Source: Scolanthus callimorphus (lineage: Eukaryota > Cnidaria > Anthozoa > Actiniaria > Edwardsiidae). Taken from it: 64,000 nt of DNA. Shown one piece after another: positions 1-11,800 of this stretch. The notes beneath the pieces were generated by a model, which saw only the letters and a program-made list of their open reading frames with translations, made no database searches and was not told the origin of the DNA. Within the stretch, counting starts at the first letter, position 1. Each line of letters begins with the position of its first letter. The position numbers and the translations under genes were made by a program. The stretch covers positions 13,618,501 to 13,682,500 of the forward strand of contig CM066916.1 of NCBI GenBank assembly GCA_033964015.1, given 5' to 3'.

Positions 1-203
1 CCCGTCCACACTACACCGTTTTCAAACGAAAACGGATACTTTCTGCTCCGGATACCGGGCTATCGTCCACACTACAACGCCGAAAACGATCACCGAAAAC
101 GGCGAAAACAATACGAAAACGATAAGTGTGGACGCAAATCGTTTTTGAAAACGGAGCAAAAAGTATCCGTTTTCGTTTGAAAACGGTGTGGACGGAGTCC
201 GAG
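1..203. repeat. Inverted-repeat MITE, family C, copy 1
   Basis: Both ends carry the same inverted sequence, CCGTCCACACTACACCG on the left and its reverse complement near position 195. The interior repeats GAAAACGG-type words. The same element recurs at 197-388 in opposite orientation and at 49,376-49,586. It is non-coding; open frames crossing it are repeat artefacts. Confidence 0.7.
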
Positions 204-388
204 ACCCTGTCCACACTACATTGTTTTCAAACGAAAACGGATACTTTTTACTCCGTTTTCGTATTGTTTTCGCCGTTTTCGGTTATCGTTTTCGGCGTTG
301 TAGTGTGGACGATAGCCGTATCGATCCGGAGCAAAAAGTATCCGTTTTCGTTTAAAAACGGAGTAGTGTGGACGGGGTCTCAGAGGGA
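197..388. repeat. Inverted-repeat MITE, family C, copy 2 (inverted)
   Basis: Near copy of the element at 1-203, in reverse orientation and abutting it head to head. It ends in TGTGGACGGGGTCTCAG, which matches the right end of the third copy at 49,586. The pair could form a larger hairpin. Confidence 0.65.
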
Positions 389-2867
389 ATGAGCATCATA
401 TCCACGCGACGTATAGACTAGATTTCTGCATGTTGTTTTCAAAAATATTTAATAGTTTAACATTATTCAACATGATAAACAGCAGTGAGAATATCCTATT
501 CCCCGAAGCTACGTTTTCCTATACGGAAATGTTGTGGTCCGATTATTTATTTTTATACTTAGAAATATCTCAATAAAATGATGATGATGATGATGAAATG
601 ACACAGCCTTACATGGTAAAAGTCCTCCTTGCAAATTCTATTTTGTTTTCAATGAAAAGATCTTCCGCACCTCTTATAATTGCATGCATATCACACCAGA
701 TCACGTTTCCCAATTTCGCAATTACGACTCAAAATAGAAACACTAGGAGGATTGCTCAAGTATGAATTCCGACTATGCATGACTTATTTTTAGTGGGAAC
801 GTCTTTTCTGTTGGAAACATTCATGTACACACGTTGTCTTCGCCTCACCTGCAAGTTCTGGCTTTTCGCTAGGAAAACTGAATCCACAGAAAAGATTACA
901 ATTCATTTGAGGTCAAAAAAGATACGTTAAATCTTACAAATTCGAGTGCCCTGGGGGAATAGTCATTGGTCTCGTATTCTGACTAATCGTTATCTACCCC
1001 GTACGTTGAAGGTGTAAACAGGCTCTAGCAGCGTTTCGAGATTGTGCGCTTCTTTGAAGCATGTGCTCATCACTATTGCGTTATTTTCCATGATTGTGAA
1101 ATAAATTCAGCTCTCGATATCTTGATATGAAAATGCAGTATTATATCTTCTTGATGAAGAATTGAATCAACGCCAAGGGCTTTGTATTCAGTGTCAATAT
1201 TCTTTGTCAATAATTAATGGCCTAAGGCATGCCAAAAAATTAAGTCAAAATACTCAAAAGTAATTGCGAATACGTCAAATTTACCGATACGACTCAGTTT
1301 TGAAAACATCTTTTCAAAGAGTTCTGCTGTTAAAATTGACAGAATTGATCTCAACTTATTACTCCTTGTCCGAACCCCTGACAAGAGACCAAGAAAACGA
1401 CACCCTTCCTTTTAGAAATCAGCACGCATAGCATATGATCTTTGTAAGTATGCACGTGAGTATGTGCTCATCACACTGCCGCACATTATTTTCCATGATG
1501 TTAAATACATTGCGCCAGATATCAAGATAAGAAGATAGAGTATCTTCTTGACGAAGAATTTAATCAACGCCAAGTACTTTTGATTCAGTGTCAATATTCT
1601 TTGTGAATAATGAAGGTCCTAAGGCAATGCCAAAACATTTTAGTCAAAACAGTAATTACGAACACGTGAATAGGCCTTTATCACGCAATATTGATTAATA
1701 ATATATAATAGTTATCAGAAAATGAAACCCAGTATTCAATTCTACACATCCATATTAGTAAAATTGGAAAGTTTGGTGAAGATTGCTTGAATACTGACTG
1801 AGATATGAATTTTCAAAACTTCGTATTCTGGCTTATTTTTTTACAAGAAATGTATGGGAAAATAAATCGAAACGAGGCTGGACGGGCATCGGGCATACAA
1901 CGGCTTGAATACAAATTTACTAAGTGCCCGAAGTAACGAGTGTCTGATTTGGTAATTTTTAAACAATTTTTATCCGCACCTTTCAATTTACCCGCATCCT
2001 TCCACCGAGCTGGCAGTTGTTTCCGCATGCTGGAATGTTGTAGGATCCAAATTTGCATGAAAGAAACAGTCAAGTCAAACCAACAGACTGTGAGCTAGAC
2101 AAGCACAACCAACAGAGAACTTTGGATTTGTTTTCGGGCGTCTTTAAAAATCTTCAATTGAGCAGGCGTTCGGATTGGCCTTTGCAAATGTCGTGAACTT
2201 CAATCCAACAGAAATCGAGCAAAATTAATCGATAGGTTTTTGAATTGCATATACGAAGTCTATTAAAATTATCAGAAAGTGCGACGACTACTAACTGCAG
2301 AAGTAAGACATATTACAGTACGATTTATTGTTTTGGAGAGCTGCCCTCTAGACTATAAGAAATAGAGAAAAACGCAATTCAAATCTGCAGATCGGCTCGC
2401 TGTGCTGGGATCACGTGTTACATGCGCTGCGTCCTTTGGGAAATCAGGACGAAAACAGCTCATTTAATTCGAACTTTGGCGTGAAAATACGCTATTTTCC
2501 TCTCAACCTCTGTAAAACAAATGGCGTAGATCATGATGTCTTCTACATGTGTGCTGAATTTGGTGGAATTTCAGGCAAGTGACAAATTAGGTGCGAGTGG
2601 CATTTTAAGCTACGAGCCATCTCCTTGACTATCTTCCAGTGTCAGATCAGGTCTGCGTGCTGAAGTCGTCTTCAAAAATCTCAGTACTGACTTGAAGTTG
2701 TCATTCCCAATCACGGAACGTTTGTACTATTTCTCTGTATACCACAGGGCTTCTCCGGCATCGTGCGTTTATGTGAGAATGCACAGCTCTCAACCAATCA
2801 GAGCGCGCGTACGATTATAGCTATTTCATAAATGCTTATAAACACGAGCACTTCGGTATTCACATAA
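389..2867. other. Gene-free stretch
   Basis: No exon with splice sites and recognisable protein is visible on either strand. The stretch contains a short ATG trinucleotide run near 578-597 and the diverged duplication listed at 1,056-1,672. The first coding exon of the ammonium transporter is not recognised here. Confidence 0.5.
1056..1672. repeat. Diverged direct duplication
   Basis: Two diverged direct copies of about 220 bp (roughly 1,056-1,285 and 1,455-1,672) share blocks such as GTGCTCATCAC, ATTATTTTCCATGAT, AATCAACGCCAAG and TTCAGTGTCAATATTCTTTG in the same order. No coding potential is shared. Confidence 0.65.
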
Positions 2868-3022
2868 GGAACTGGTCATAAATTAGAGGGGGGAGGGCTG
2901 GTGCAAATATGGGGAGGGCCTCTAATTTTCATGCAGGTGAAAAAGCGAGGGCCAACATTTTTCGTGCATCTTGTCAGGGGAGGGTTTTCCAAATTTAGAC
3001 CAAAATAAAATGCACCAGCCCT

Positions 3023-3053
<31 letters not shown>

Positions 3054-3073
3054 AATTTATGACCAGTCCCTCA
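2868..3073. repeat. MITE with long poly-C tract
   Basis: Terminal inverted repeats: GGACTGGTCATAAATT-type ends with AGGGCTGGTGCA just inside, mirrored by TGCACCAGCCCT and AATTTATGACCAGTCC. A C homopolymer of more than 20 bases lies inside the right arm at about 3,018-3,049. Its length is probably unreliable. Confidence 0.75.
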
Positions 3074-4834
3074 GGAAGCAAAACAAATCCATGGCAGCGG
3101 CACAGAGTGCTACTTTTGGAATCCAAATATGCAAATAGCATGACACAAGTAATAACGTTACGTGGTATACGGTGCAAAGTACTTATGGCGCCAGACTGAC
3201 TGGTCTAGTAAGCTGTCTTTTTGCGCTAATTGGTACACAACTGCCAAAACACTTGTTATTTTCGAATTAGGCCTTGAAGCTGAAAAGCACTTGCAAGTAC
3301 CGAATTACACCGTGAATTACATAACAATCTGGAACAGCAGGAGCCCACGTCCGAACATGGATTAATTTGCAATTATCTCTCTAATAGTATCATGCAGAAT
3401 TAGCGTAATTACTTTTCATTTTGTTTTATTACAGTTTTTGTACTTTTTCGGTTTATGAGTACAAACGAACAAGGTTCATTTCTCACTCCATATGACTATA
3501 GCCTTCAATATAATTTTTTTGTGTGTGTTCAAGCATTCACACCATGTTCTTGGTTTCCTAAGCTCTGTTTTACTGGCAACGTGAACTGCACAACACGTGT
3601 GTGGTGGCCCAGAGAGTCGGACAACGATTATCAAAGAAAAGGTTTTAAAAAGGCTAGACGATGTGCTAACTGGATTTTTTCAATAAATCTTAGCATGCTC
3701 AAGAATTTTAGAATACAGTGCATTTTCATATACTCTGCCAATGTCAGATTGTACCATTCGAATCCTAGGATATAAACTAGAGCTTATCCAAATCGCAATT
3801 TAAGTAATCATCCATGCAAGAAGGAACCGAAACTCCATTGTTCTACAACATTCAGGGTTCCCCACATAAGATGTGTTCCATTCTTTTACCACAGAAAGTT
3901 GTCATGACTAGTAACATAATACAAGTGAAACAATTATTGATTTCGACTTGCTTGAGAAAATATGGCGATAATAACTCTCCAGACCAATCAGATTAAAGAA
4001 AAACAAAGGAAAGAGAATCACTATTTTACACTAGGTTCCCCATATACGAAGTCTTTAAAAATCGTATATCCTGTATATGAGTACCACATGTGCTTATATC
4101 TTACCATAAATCCTGAGAAGTCTTTCTTTCATGGTAATTTGCCCAATTTTTGTGTCTAAGCCAATATAATCGCCGATATTTTCAATAGAAAATAATTGCA
4201 TTCCAGCATGCTCTGCCGTTGGCTTGGGTAGTTCTTATACGGACCATTACTTAATACCAACGGGTCCCAAGGGACCAAAGTCTTTTCTGTTTGAAAATAT
4301 TGGTATTTATATTACCTGGAATATTTTGTCGATCGAGCTTAGTTCGCGCCCAGCGTCTGCTCGACAAGGGCAGATTTCCAAATCTACAAGGAAGCTCTGC
4401 AAAGTTTTCAGGGGAACAGTGATCAAGTTTTTCTTATCATCATGAGCTGTCTGATCTCTGTAAGTATTGATTACGACTTGAAAAGGTTGTGTTGGCTGAG
4501 TAAGAGTAAACGACGCGAGTGTATGTTTTCTGTGGTTGTTGTTGTTGTTGTTGTCAAAACATCTTTTTGAAGATATGAGTCCAATCTCGTTGAAGATCAT
4601 GTTCAACGTTTGGATAACACCCAAAAAAATCTCGTTTTGATTTTGGGATTCTTCCACTGCTGTTTTGCCGGTTGCATAATGTAAGATGTTTTAGCCATAG
4701 CGTTATTCACAATTATACAGAGTAATAGCACTTTCAGGTTATTCATTTCAAGAGCTTCGTTGTCTTACATTTTGCAGAGGAAACTTTCAACAAATGAATC
4801 TTGAATGAAATTGTACATGTTATTGTATGTCCCA
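3074..4834. other. Gene-free stretch
   Basis: AT-rich sequence without recognisable exons. It includes a short GTT microsatellite near 4,536-4,553. Open frames are short and lack splice context or family resemblance. Confidence 0.45.
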
Positions 4835-5438
4835 AGTACAGTACTCTCCCATTGTTTGTCAAAACGAAACGTTCCTAGGTACCAGAAATTTCAGTTTTGG
4901 AAAGCAAAAACTAATCATTATACAAAACCAGTTTGCCTTTGACGGATAATATAGACATTATTTTCTGAGAAGATGGAAAAGTTTTCATGTTGGCAATTGC
5001 AATATTTTTTATCTGTTTGGAACGCTTGGTGAAGCAACAAAATAGTTCTGATTGGCTAATTTGAGAGCAAATAACGGAATAACATCACACAATTGTCCTT
5101 TGTTTTAAGTAGAAAATTAAGTGCGGAGGCAGTACAGTACAGTACAGTACTCTCCCATTGTTTGTCAAAACGAAACGTTCTTAGGTACCAGAAATTTCAG
5201 TTTTGGAAAGCAAAAACTAATCATTATACAAAACCAGTTTACCTTTGACGGATAATATAGACATTATTTTCTGAGAAGATGGAAAAGTTTTCATGTTGGC
5301 AATTGCAATATTTTTTTATCTGTTTGGAACGCTTGGTGAAGCAACAAAATAGTTCTGATTGGCTAATTTGAGAGCAAATAACGGAATAACATCAACACAA
5401 TTGTCCTTTGTTTTAAGTAGAAAATTAAGTGCGGAGGC
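4835..5438. repeat. Recent tandem duplication, period 306 bp
   Basis: About 295 bp beginning AGTACAGTACTCTCCCATTG at 4,835 recurs at 5,141 with only a few differences (a C/T, a G/A, one extra T, a CA insertion). The junction carries an AGTAC repeat cluster, which suggests unequal exchange or slippage at that short repeat. Confidence 0.9.
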
Positions 5439-5877
5439 GCCCTTGGTTTTTTTTATGTGTTAAGCCTTTTCATTGTGACCCTGCCAGCGCTTTAACTTTC
5501 GCCTGTTTTACTTTTAGTAATTAATTTCAAACACAATCCTATGGGCAGCCCCACAATGGACCTGTCTTCTTCCTATATTTGACTGGCAAAAACACCTGAA
5601 AACGTTTACGTGTTTTTTATCTTGCTTTTTCTTGCATAATATTATTCTATGCTGGTATAATTTGAAGCCAGTTTTGGAGCTTCGTTTCATAATCGTGAGG
5701 TGCTAATCTTCGAGGGACAAGACATTTTTGCCTGTGGTTCCCATTAACATATACACAAATAAAATTTCTGACATAACAGCAAAATGATATCATAAAGGGC
5801 TAAAAAAATCCAATCCCTAACTATTGTTGAAGTAAAAGCGAAATCAGTTTCATTTTGTGCTCGCCTTTTAACGCTAG

Positions 5878-6521
5878 ATGATACACGAATTGCAAAACAA
5901 GCATACAGAGACTTATTACAATATCCTAACACTAGAAATTGGGCCAATCGTAATGGAATGGTTTCGGAATTACTGGGACTCACAACAAAATATAACCCTT
6001 AACCAAAATAGCATAAAGCAACTCTACAAACGTTTCAAAATGAGACTGGAAGATATCCAAATACAAACGTGGCATTCAAGCCTTTTCGACTATGGCAATA
6101 GAGCGATTGGAGGAAACAAACTTAGAACATTACGCTTATTTAAAACAGAATATAAATTAGAAGAATGCTTAATAGATGTGGTAAACACAGAGCACCGTAG
6201 AGCTCTTACCAAATTAAGATTAAGTAACCACATTTTACAAATAGAAAGAGGGCGTTACAGTAAAAACTATTTAAACCCTGAACAAAGAAAATGCCCCTAT
6301 TGTCACGTTATGGAAACGAAGAACATTTTCTAATCAACTGCTCTCTTTATTCTAGTAAACGGAATCTTCTTTTTCAAAAACTAAATAAGTTAGAGTTAAT
6401 TACCGAGATTCGAGGCAATAACTACGGCCCTTGGGATGTATTTGGGTTATTGCCGAGAATCGAGGTAATTAACGGACTTAGTTTACAGTTGACAAGGTTT
6501 TCAGAAAACAGGGACAAATGA
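5878..6521 (+). pseudogene. LINE ORF2 3' fragment
   Basis: The frame from 5,878 encodes a region resembling the C-terminal part of non-LTR retrotransposon ORF2 proteins, including RLSNHILQIERGRY and a CPYC...HFLINC zinc-knuckle-like pattern (CX2C...HX4C) typical of LINE tails. The frame breaks at about 6,318: CPYCHVMET ends in a stop, and EEHFLINCSLYSSKRNLLF continues one frame over. There is no reverse transcriptase core, so this is a 5'-truncated, decayed insertion. Assignment to a clade is not possible from this piece. Confidence 0.65.
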
Positions 6522-7838
6522 AATGCATTCTTCTCATTGAATTTAACAGTTTTGAAAAGGAGTACAGTTTACAATTGAAAAAGATAGCGGATTCCAATAG
6601 GAACTAGTGTTAGTTATTTAGCTGCTTTCATAGAAGTGGGTTCCCCAGAGAAACTCATTGCAATTAATTTTTACCATGCACAATAAAGTTGTGATGCTGA
6701 AGAAAATAAATGACAACTTTTATTCAACTATGATTGACAAAGGTTTCCAAACACGAATTACGTCTTTTGTTTTCGTACAACAGCCAGTCCAATCAATCAA
6801 GCGGCCTTTTGTAAAAGCGCAACTCATTAAAGCGCTGTTATTTGGTCGGTACGTAGCTGCGTAAAGCTCCTCTCTGGTTGGATAATACAACAATACCCTA
6901 CCTCAACACAAAGAACGAGGATAATAGACTACAGACAAAAGAACTCCTTTGTAGAACGAAAATAATAGAGACAAAAGCAACTACGTCCTTACTGGTTATT
7001 TTCATTTGTACCACGCCCTGACAGCTTCTACAGCTCAATTTGCATAACGTTCTGTCTAGCAAAATGGCAAAACGGATGGAACTGATTCAAGATGGAGAAA
7101 CTGAAGGCAAGTTTCAGGTATTTTGCGCTCGTTGGTTGCTCTCTACGATTAGATATACAATTAACTTGGGCATGATTTTATCTGTATTTTCAGGTTTACG
7201 TCTTAAACACACTCTATGGGCAATGAGACCAAGCAAGTAGACTGGACAACGCTTCTCAATATGGTTCAAGTGAAGGCGTTCTCGGAAATCGTGTTTTGTG
7301 GCGTTCAACGGGATTCGCATAAAGGATAATCAGAAGCAAATATTGGTTATAGACAGACAGTCAGCATAGATGCATAAACTGAGATTATTGGATGTTTTTT
7401 TTCTCGGGGTAAATGTATGGATTTGAATTCACTAGTTAAATGTTTGGGTTGATAATTGAATTAGTCATTGTGAAAGGGGCAACTGTCATGGTCTATCATG
7501 GATTTGGTCTAACTTGGGGTCATTTTAAGTAGCTTAAATGCAGTCAAACTCCCTACAAATCAACAAAATAATGGTCTACGTTTTATACCTAACCTTTCAG
7601 CTGCTAGATCAATACAAATTTGGAGTATTTTCGTGTATAATCGAGCGGATGGAATTGGATTGCTAATTGGCATTTTTGATTTTCGAACAGGCTGAACAAG
7701 TTTCTTTTTCTTTTTAAGACTAATTTGAAACAGAATATAGGTTCGGAGTTGTTTCTGTAGAACACTTGTCTTATTTTAAAATATTTTGATGAAACAAACG
7801 TGACAGTGCCCCTTGAAGTCTTGGTAAAAATGGCTTAT
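6522..7838. other. Gene-free stretch
   Basis: No supported exon. A short frame starting at 7,064 (MAKRMELIQDGETEG) is followed by a GT, but no homology or downstream exon supports it. Confidence 0.4.
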
Positions 7839-7986
7839 TGTGTGGTTCCAGAAATTATCCATAGGAAGGATAATAGGAAAGGATATATTTTCCATACAAA
7901 TACTGTATTTTTCTTCGGGAATTCCAGAGAGGTGGGGGGTCACTTTTCAACACTCTTCCGGGGGGATATTTTCTGGAACCACACAT
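7839..7986. repeat. MITE, family E, copy 1
   Basis: Ends TGTGTGGTTCCAGAAA and its inverse TTTCTGGAACCACACA. The interior shares CCATACAAATACTGTATTTT and the following GGGGGGTCA block with the element at 61,317-61,514. An AT-rich array of TATTTACCTA/TAATCCATAATGAG words follows to about 8,110. Confidence 0.7.
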
Positions 7987-8513
7987 TATTGATTTACAGG
8001 TAAGTATATGGCTTATTATGGATTCATAGGTAAATAACTAGATATTTACCTATTAATCCATAATGAGCCATATACTTACCTATTAATCCATAATGAGCAA
8101 TATATTTACCTAGAAATTCAATTCAATTCTATTGATCAACCCAACCTTTCCCTGGAGAATTCAAATCCCTCCCCGACTTTTAGTTTGTTGAGAGCCATTA
8201 TCCGAGTTAATTCCCTACGAATAACAATGGAAACCGCGTCAACTGTAAACTAAGAAAATATATAACTTCAAGAATTAATTTCACCTAAAAACCGAAAAAG
8301 CACAATAGCCAAATATATTTATGATTGCTTCGCCATAAGGCAAACCTGGCCAATTTAAATATTTAGGTCGCCATGGGAAACTCGGCCTCCGGTCTCGGTC
8401 AACTTTTTCTAGCCCTCGGTCACGAGTTTTTTTTTTTCCCTATACGGACCTCCCAGCATGTAAATAACATAATTAGTGATTATGGAAGTGAGGGTAGTCG
8501 TCTTCTTGTACCC

Positions 8514-8799
8514 TGGTTTACCACCGTATGCATTGCTACGCGACTTCAAAATTCACTGTTGCGATTGGCGATTTTAAGCAAGAATGTTAATTTTCTTGAA
8601 CCAGGAAGTTAAACATTCGAGGCAAGAAAGCCAAAGGATAGCTCAGAACCATTTTAGTTGATCTGGCAATCAATTTCGACCCACTGAAGTAGCTGAATCG
8701 AGCGTTTTGCTTCGATTGACACCTCAGTAAAATTCGACAATCGCCCATCGCAACGTTGAATTTTAAGGTCGCGTAGCAATGCATACAGTGGTAACTTGG
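8514..8799. repeat. MITE immediately upstream of a transporter exon
   Basis: Inverted arms of about 60 bp: GTATGCATTGCTACGCGAC near 8,527 is mirrored by GTCGCGTAGCAATGCATAC near 8,768, with further pairing of GTTGCGAT-type words inside. The right end lies about 40 bp before the splice acceptor at 8,839. Confidence 0.75.
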
Positions 8800-8839
8800 T
8801 TTTTGTTCTTTTTTTTAACTTCGTTTTTATTTTCTTCAG

Positions 8840-11800
8840 TCTTGCAGACAGGGTTTGCGTTTCTGGAAGCGGGATCAGTGAGGTCAAAAAACACCACCAA
8901 CATCTTGATCAAGAATGTCCTCGATGTCTGTGAGTATTAAGACATTGCTTTGTGAGAGTTTTGATAAGCAACACGATATTCTTGATTTAAGGTGGCACAT
9001 TGGGGGGGGGGGGGGGATTCTAGGCCCTGAGTACCAGAGTCTCCAAGCTTCGGTGCCACTAAACTCGATTCATGAGAAAAGTTTCAGAGTGCCTCAATGG
9101 TTTTCCCGTTTTATTTCCACTTAAATATTATGGTGTCCATGCATGTCTGGTCCATCTATTCATATGCCTGGCCATGTCTGTCTGTCTGCTATTCATTAGG
9201 GAGCATTCATAATTTATCTAGAGGGCAGCCTATGATGATTTCCTAATTTTTTTCTTTTCATTTTTTGAAGCCCCCCCTGATGATCTCAGGGTTTTTATCC
9301 TGACCCCCCCTCAAGAGATGTCAATTAATAAAAAAAATATCATAGCCCCCCCCCCCCCCCCCCCCCCACCACATATACATCCTTAGCCATATTAAAGTCT
9401 TGTGATAGTTACTGATCCTGAAGATTGATATTAATCTTATCCATTTTTTCAGAAAGAAAAAAAAAATGAATGTCCAGTTACTTTTAAATATAATCAGATG
9501 ATAATCTTCCAATTCAGGAGTTTCCACCTACACACTTTTACAGCAACTCCACTGATAAGAACCTAACTTCAAATTTATTTAATAACCTTATTAGGTTATT
9601 ATGTCGAGGGGGATTAAAATGAAAATTTTAGCCTAACAGGTTCTAATACGCGGGTTTTTACTGTATTTTTGTATAATTTTTTTCGGGGAAAAATGGTTGG
9701 CCCCCCTATGCTCAATGTTATTTTTGTTGGAAATTTTCCATAGCCCCCCCTAAATCATATTAGGGAAAACAGAGGCCCCCCCTCAAATCATCATAGCCCC
9801 CCCTCTAGATAAATTATGAACGCTCCCTTATTTAGACACAAATTCCTAAAATACCTTTATGTGACGTCTATTCTTTTCATCCCAGTTATAGGAGCAATAG
9901 TTTATTGGTTGTTTGGCTACGCCTTCGCATTTGGTGCAACTGGAAATGAGTTCATTAGCTATGACTCGTTCGCCCTGGCCGACCTGCAGAGCAGTCTCTT
10001 TTCTCATTGGTTCTTCCATTTTGTCTTTGCTGCGAGACTGCGGCTACCATTGTCAGCGGTGCTATGGCTGAGAGGACGGAGTTCAAGGCCTATCTTTGCT
10101 ACTCTTCTATAATAACAGGTAAACTTGCGGCGCTCTAAACCTATTGGACAGATACATTCAGTACAAAACAATAGAGGGTGACGATCATACAATAGAATGA
10201 GGAAACAGTGGATTGTTTTGTTCTGATCATCGAATCATGTGAGGCCCTTTTGAGAAGCTGTATCACCACCAAGAGTTTCGAGTAGCCTGCTGATTTATTT
10301 ACGGAGAAGACACTTCAAGTCGATTGTAAAGATAATAACTAAACAAATGATATAGAATATTTGCCTATATGGTTTGTATAGGGACAATAAAGTTTTATAA
10401 CAAAGAAAAATATTTCCTGTGGTCCCTGTTGGTCTTTACAAGGGGCATCGAATATCGGGTTGTTGGGGAGAACGTCGCATAACCACAAAATTTTCTTCCT
10501 CAAAAATGTTAACTTTATTCACGTGAGTCCCCCAATGCAATCTTGAAAGTTATTGTGTGGAACAACGCCTACGAAAATAGCAAGAAAACGACTTATTCTT
10601 TGTTTTATATATGTATTTCTAAACAATGTAATTAATTGATATAACAAGTGTGCAATTAAATTGAATTGAATTGAATTAAATTGCACGAATCACAAGACAG
10701 TCGAGTTCCCGAATCGGTCCTCCATCGATTTGTGGCATGGCCACCACGCGAGATAACCACAGCTAGCCCGCGCTGAGCTCCAACCAGTCCTCCTGAGTCA
10801 ATTTAGCAAGGATAACACTGATTCAATGATATGCGTCTTCAGGCTTCGTATACCCGGTGGTTTCCCCATTGGGCCTGGGATTCTAAGGGCTGGCTCTCGA
10901 CTGGAATTTCCTACACCGATGGCAAGGATACTGTTACCGTCGCGTACCAGGTACTAACTCCATATGTTGCGCAGCATACGTAGCCTGAGTAAGCAGCTAC
11001 AATCAAAAGTAGTTGCCGCACTTGCCCTTCCATTCCCTTTCTGCTTCTCTCAATGTTGGGGTCATCTCCAGTGTAAGAACCATTCCCTGAGGACACCTTT
11101 GTGTTTAGTTACTATTTAATCATGATTGGTTCTGCCAAAGGAAAAACGTCTCATAACGTGGGAGCTATGAAATTAACATTATTTAGCGCGTGGTTAGGTG
11201 GATAGCGAAAGAAATATGTCATTCCGTGGGTAATGATAATTAGCAGATACGTCTGTGGCAGAGCCTTGCGATTAAGCAGTGTTAACGGATTTCCATTCCC
11301 AGCAGAACACACCAGGAGTTAGATATTAAACCCACTGCAATCCTTTACCCTTTCATTGATTCCCACTTATTCCAATAGCCTTGCTAATTAAACATATTTC
11401 TAGGATTTTGCAGGCAGCGGAGTTGTTCATGTCCTCGGAGGGACATGCGCATTAGTGGGGGCGGTTGTGGTGGCCCTAGGATTGGTCGCTTTGATGATGA
11501 TGGTAATCCTGTTTCTATTCCTGGTCATACTGTCACGGTAAGAATGGCCGTTTTCACACTAGAAGACGAACGAATCGTCCGGACGGACAAGGCGTCTGAC
11601 GATTGTTCGTCTAATGTGAATTTAGATCGGACTTTGGTCGATTTGTTCGTCTACGGCGAACAAGTCGTCTATGAAAAATTGTCTTCCTAGACGGCCAAAC
11701 AGACGAGCAAATTTAGACGATTTGTTCGTCTGAAAATTTGTTCGTCCCATCTTCAAATCAGATTTGTTCGTGTTGAAACGATTTGTTCGTCTCTAGTGTG

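Noticed and set aside
7064..7240. Possible first transporter exon (MAKRMELIQDGETEG)
   Set aside because: It does not resemble an AMT N-terminus and no splice phase links it to 8,840.
9321..9527. Glycine-run protein on the minus strand
   Set aside because: Generated by a C homopolymer inside a MITE; the same applies at 2,995-3,177 and 33,517-33,741.
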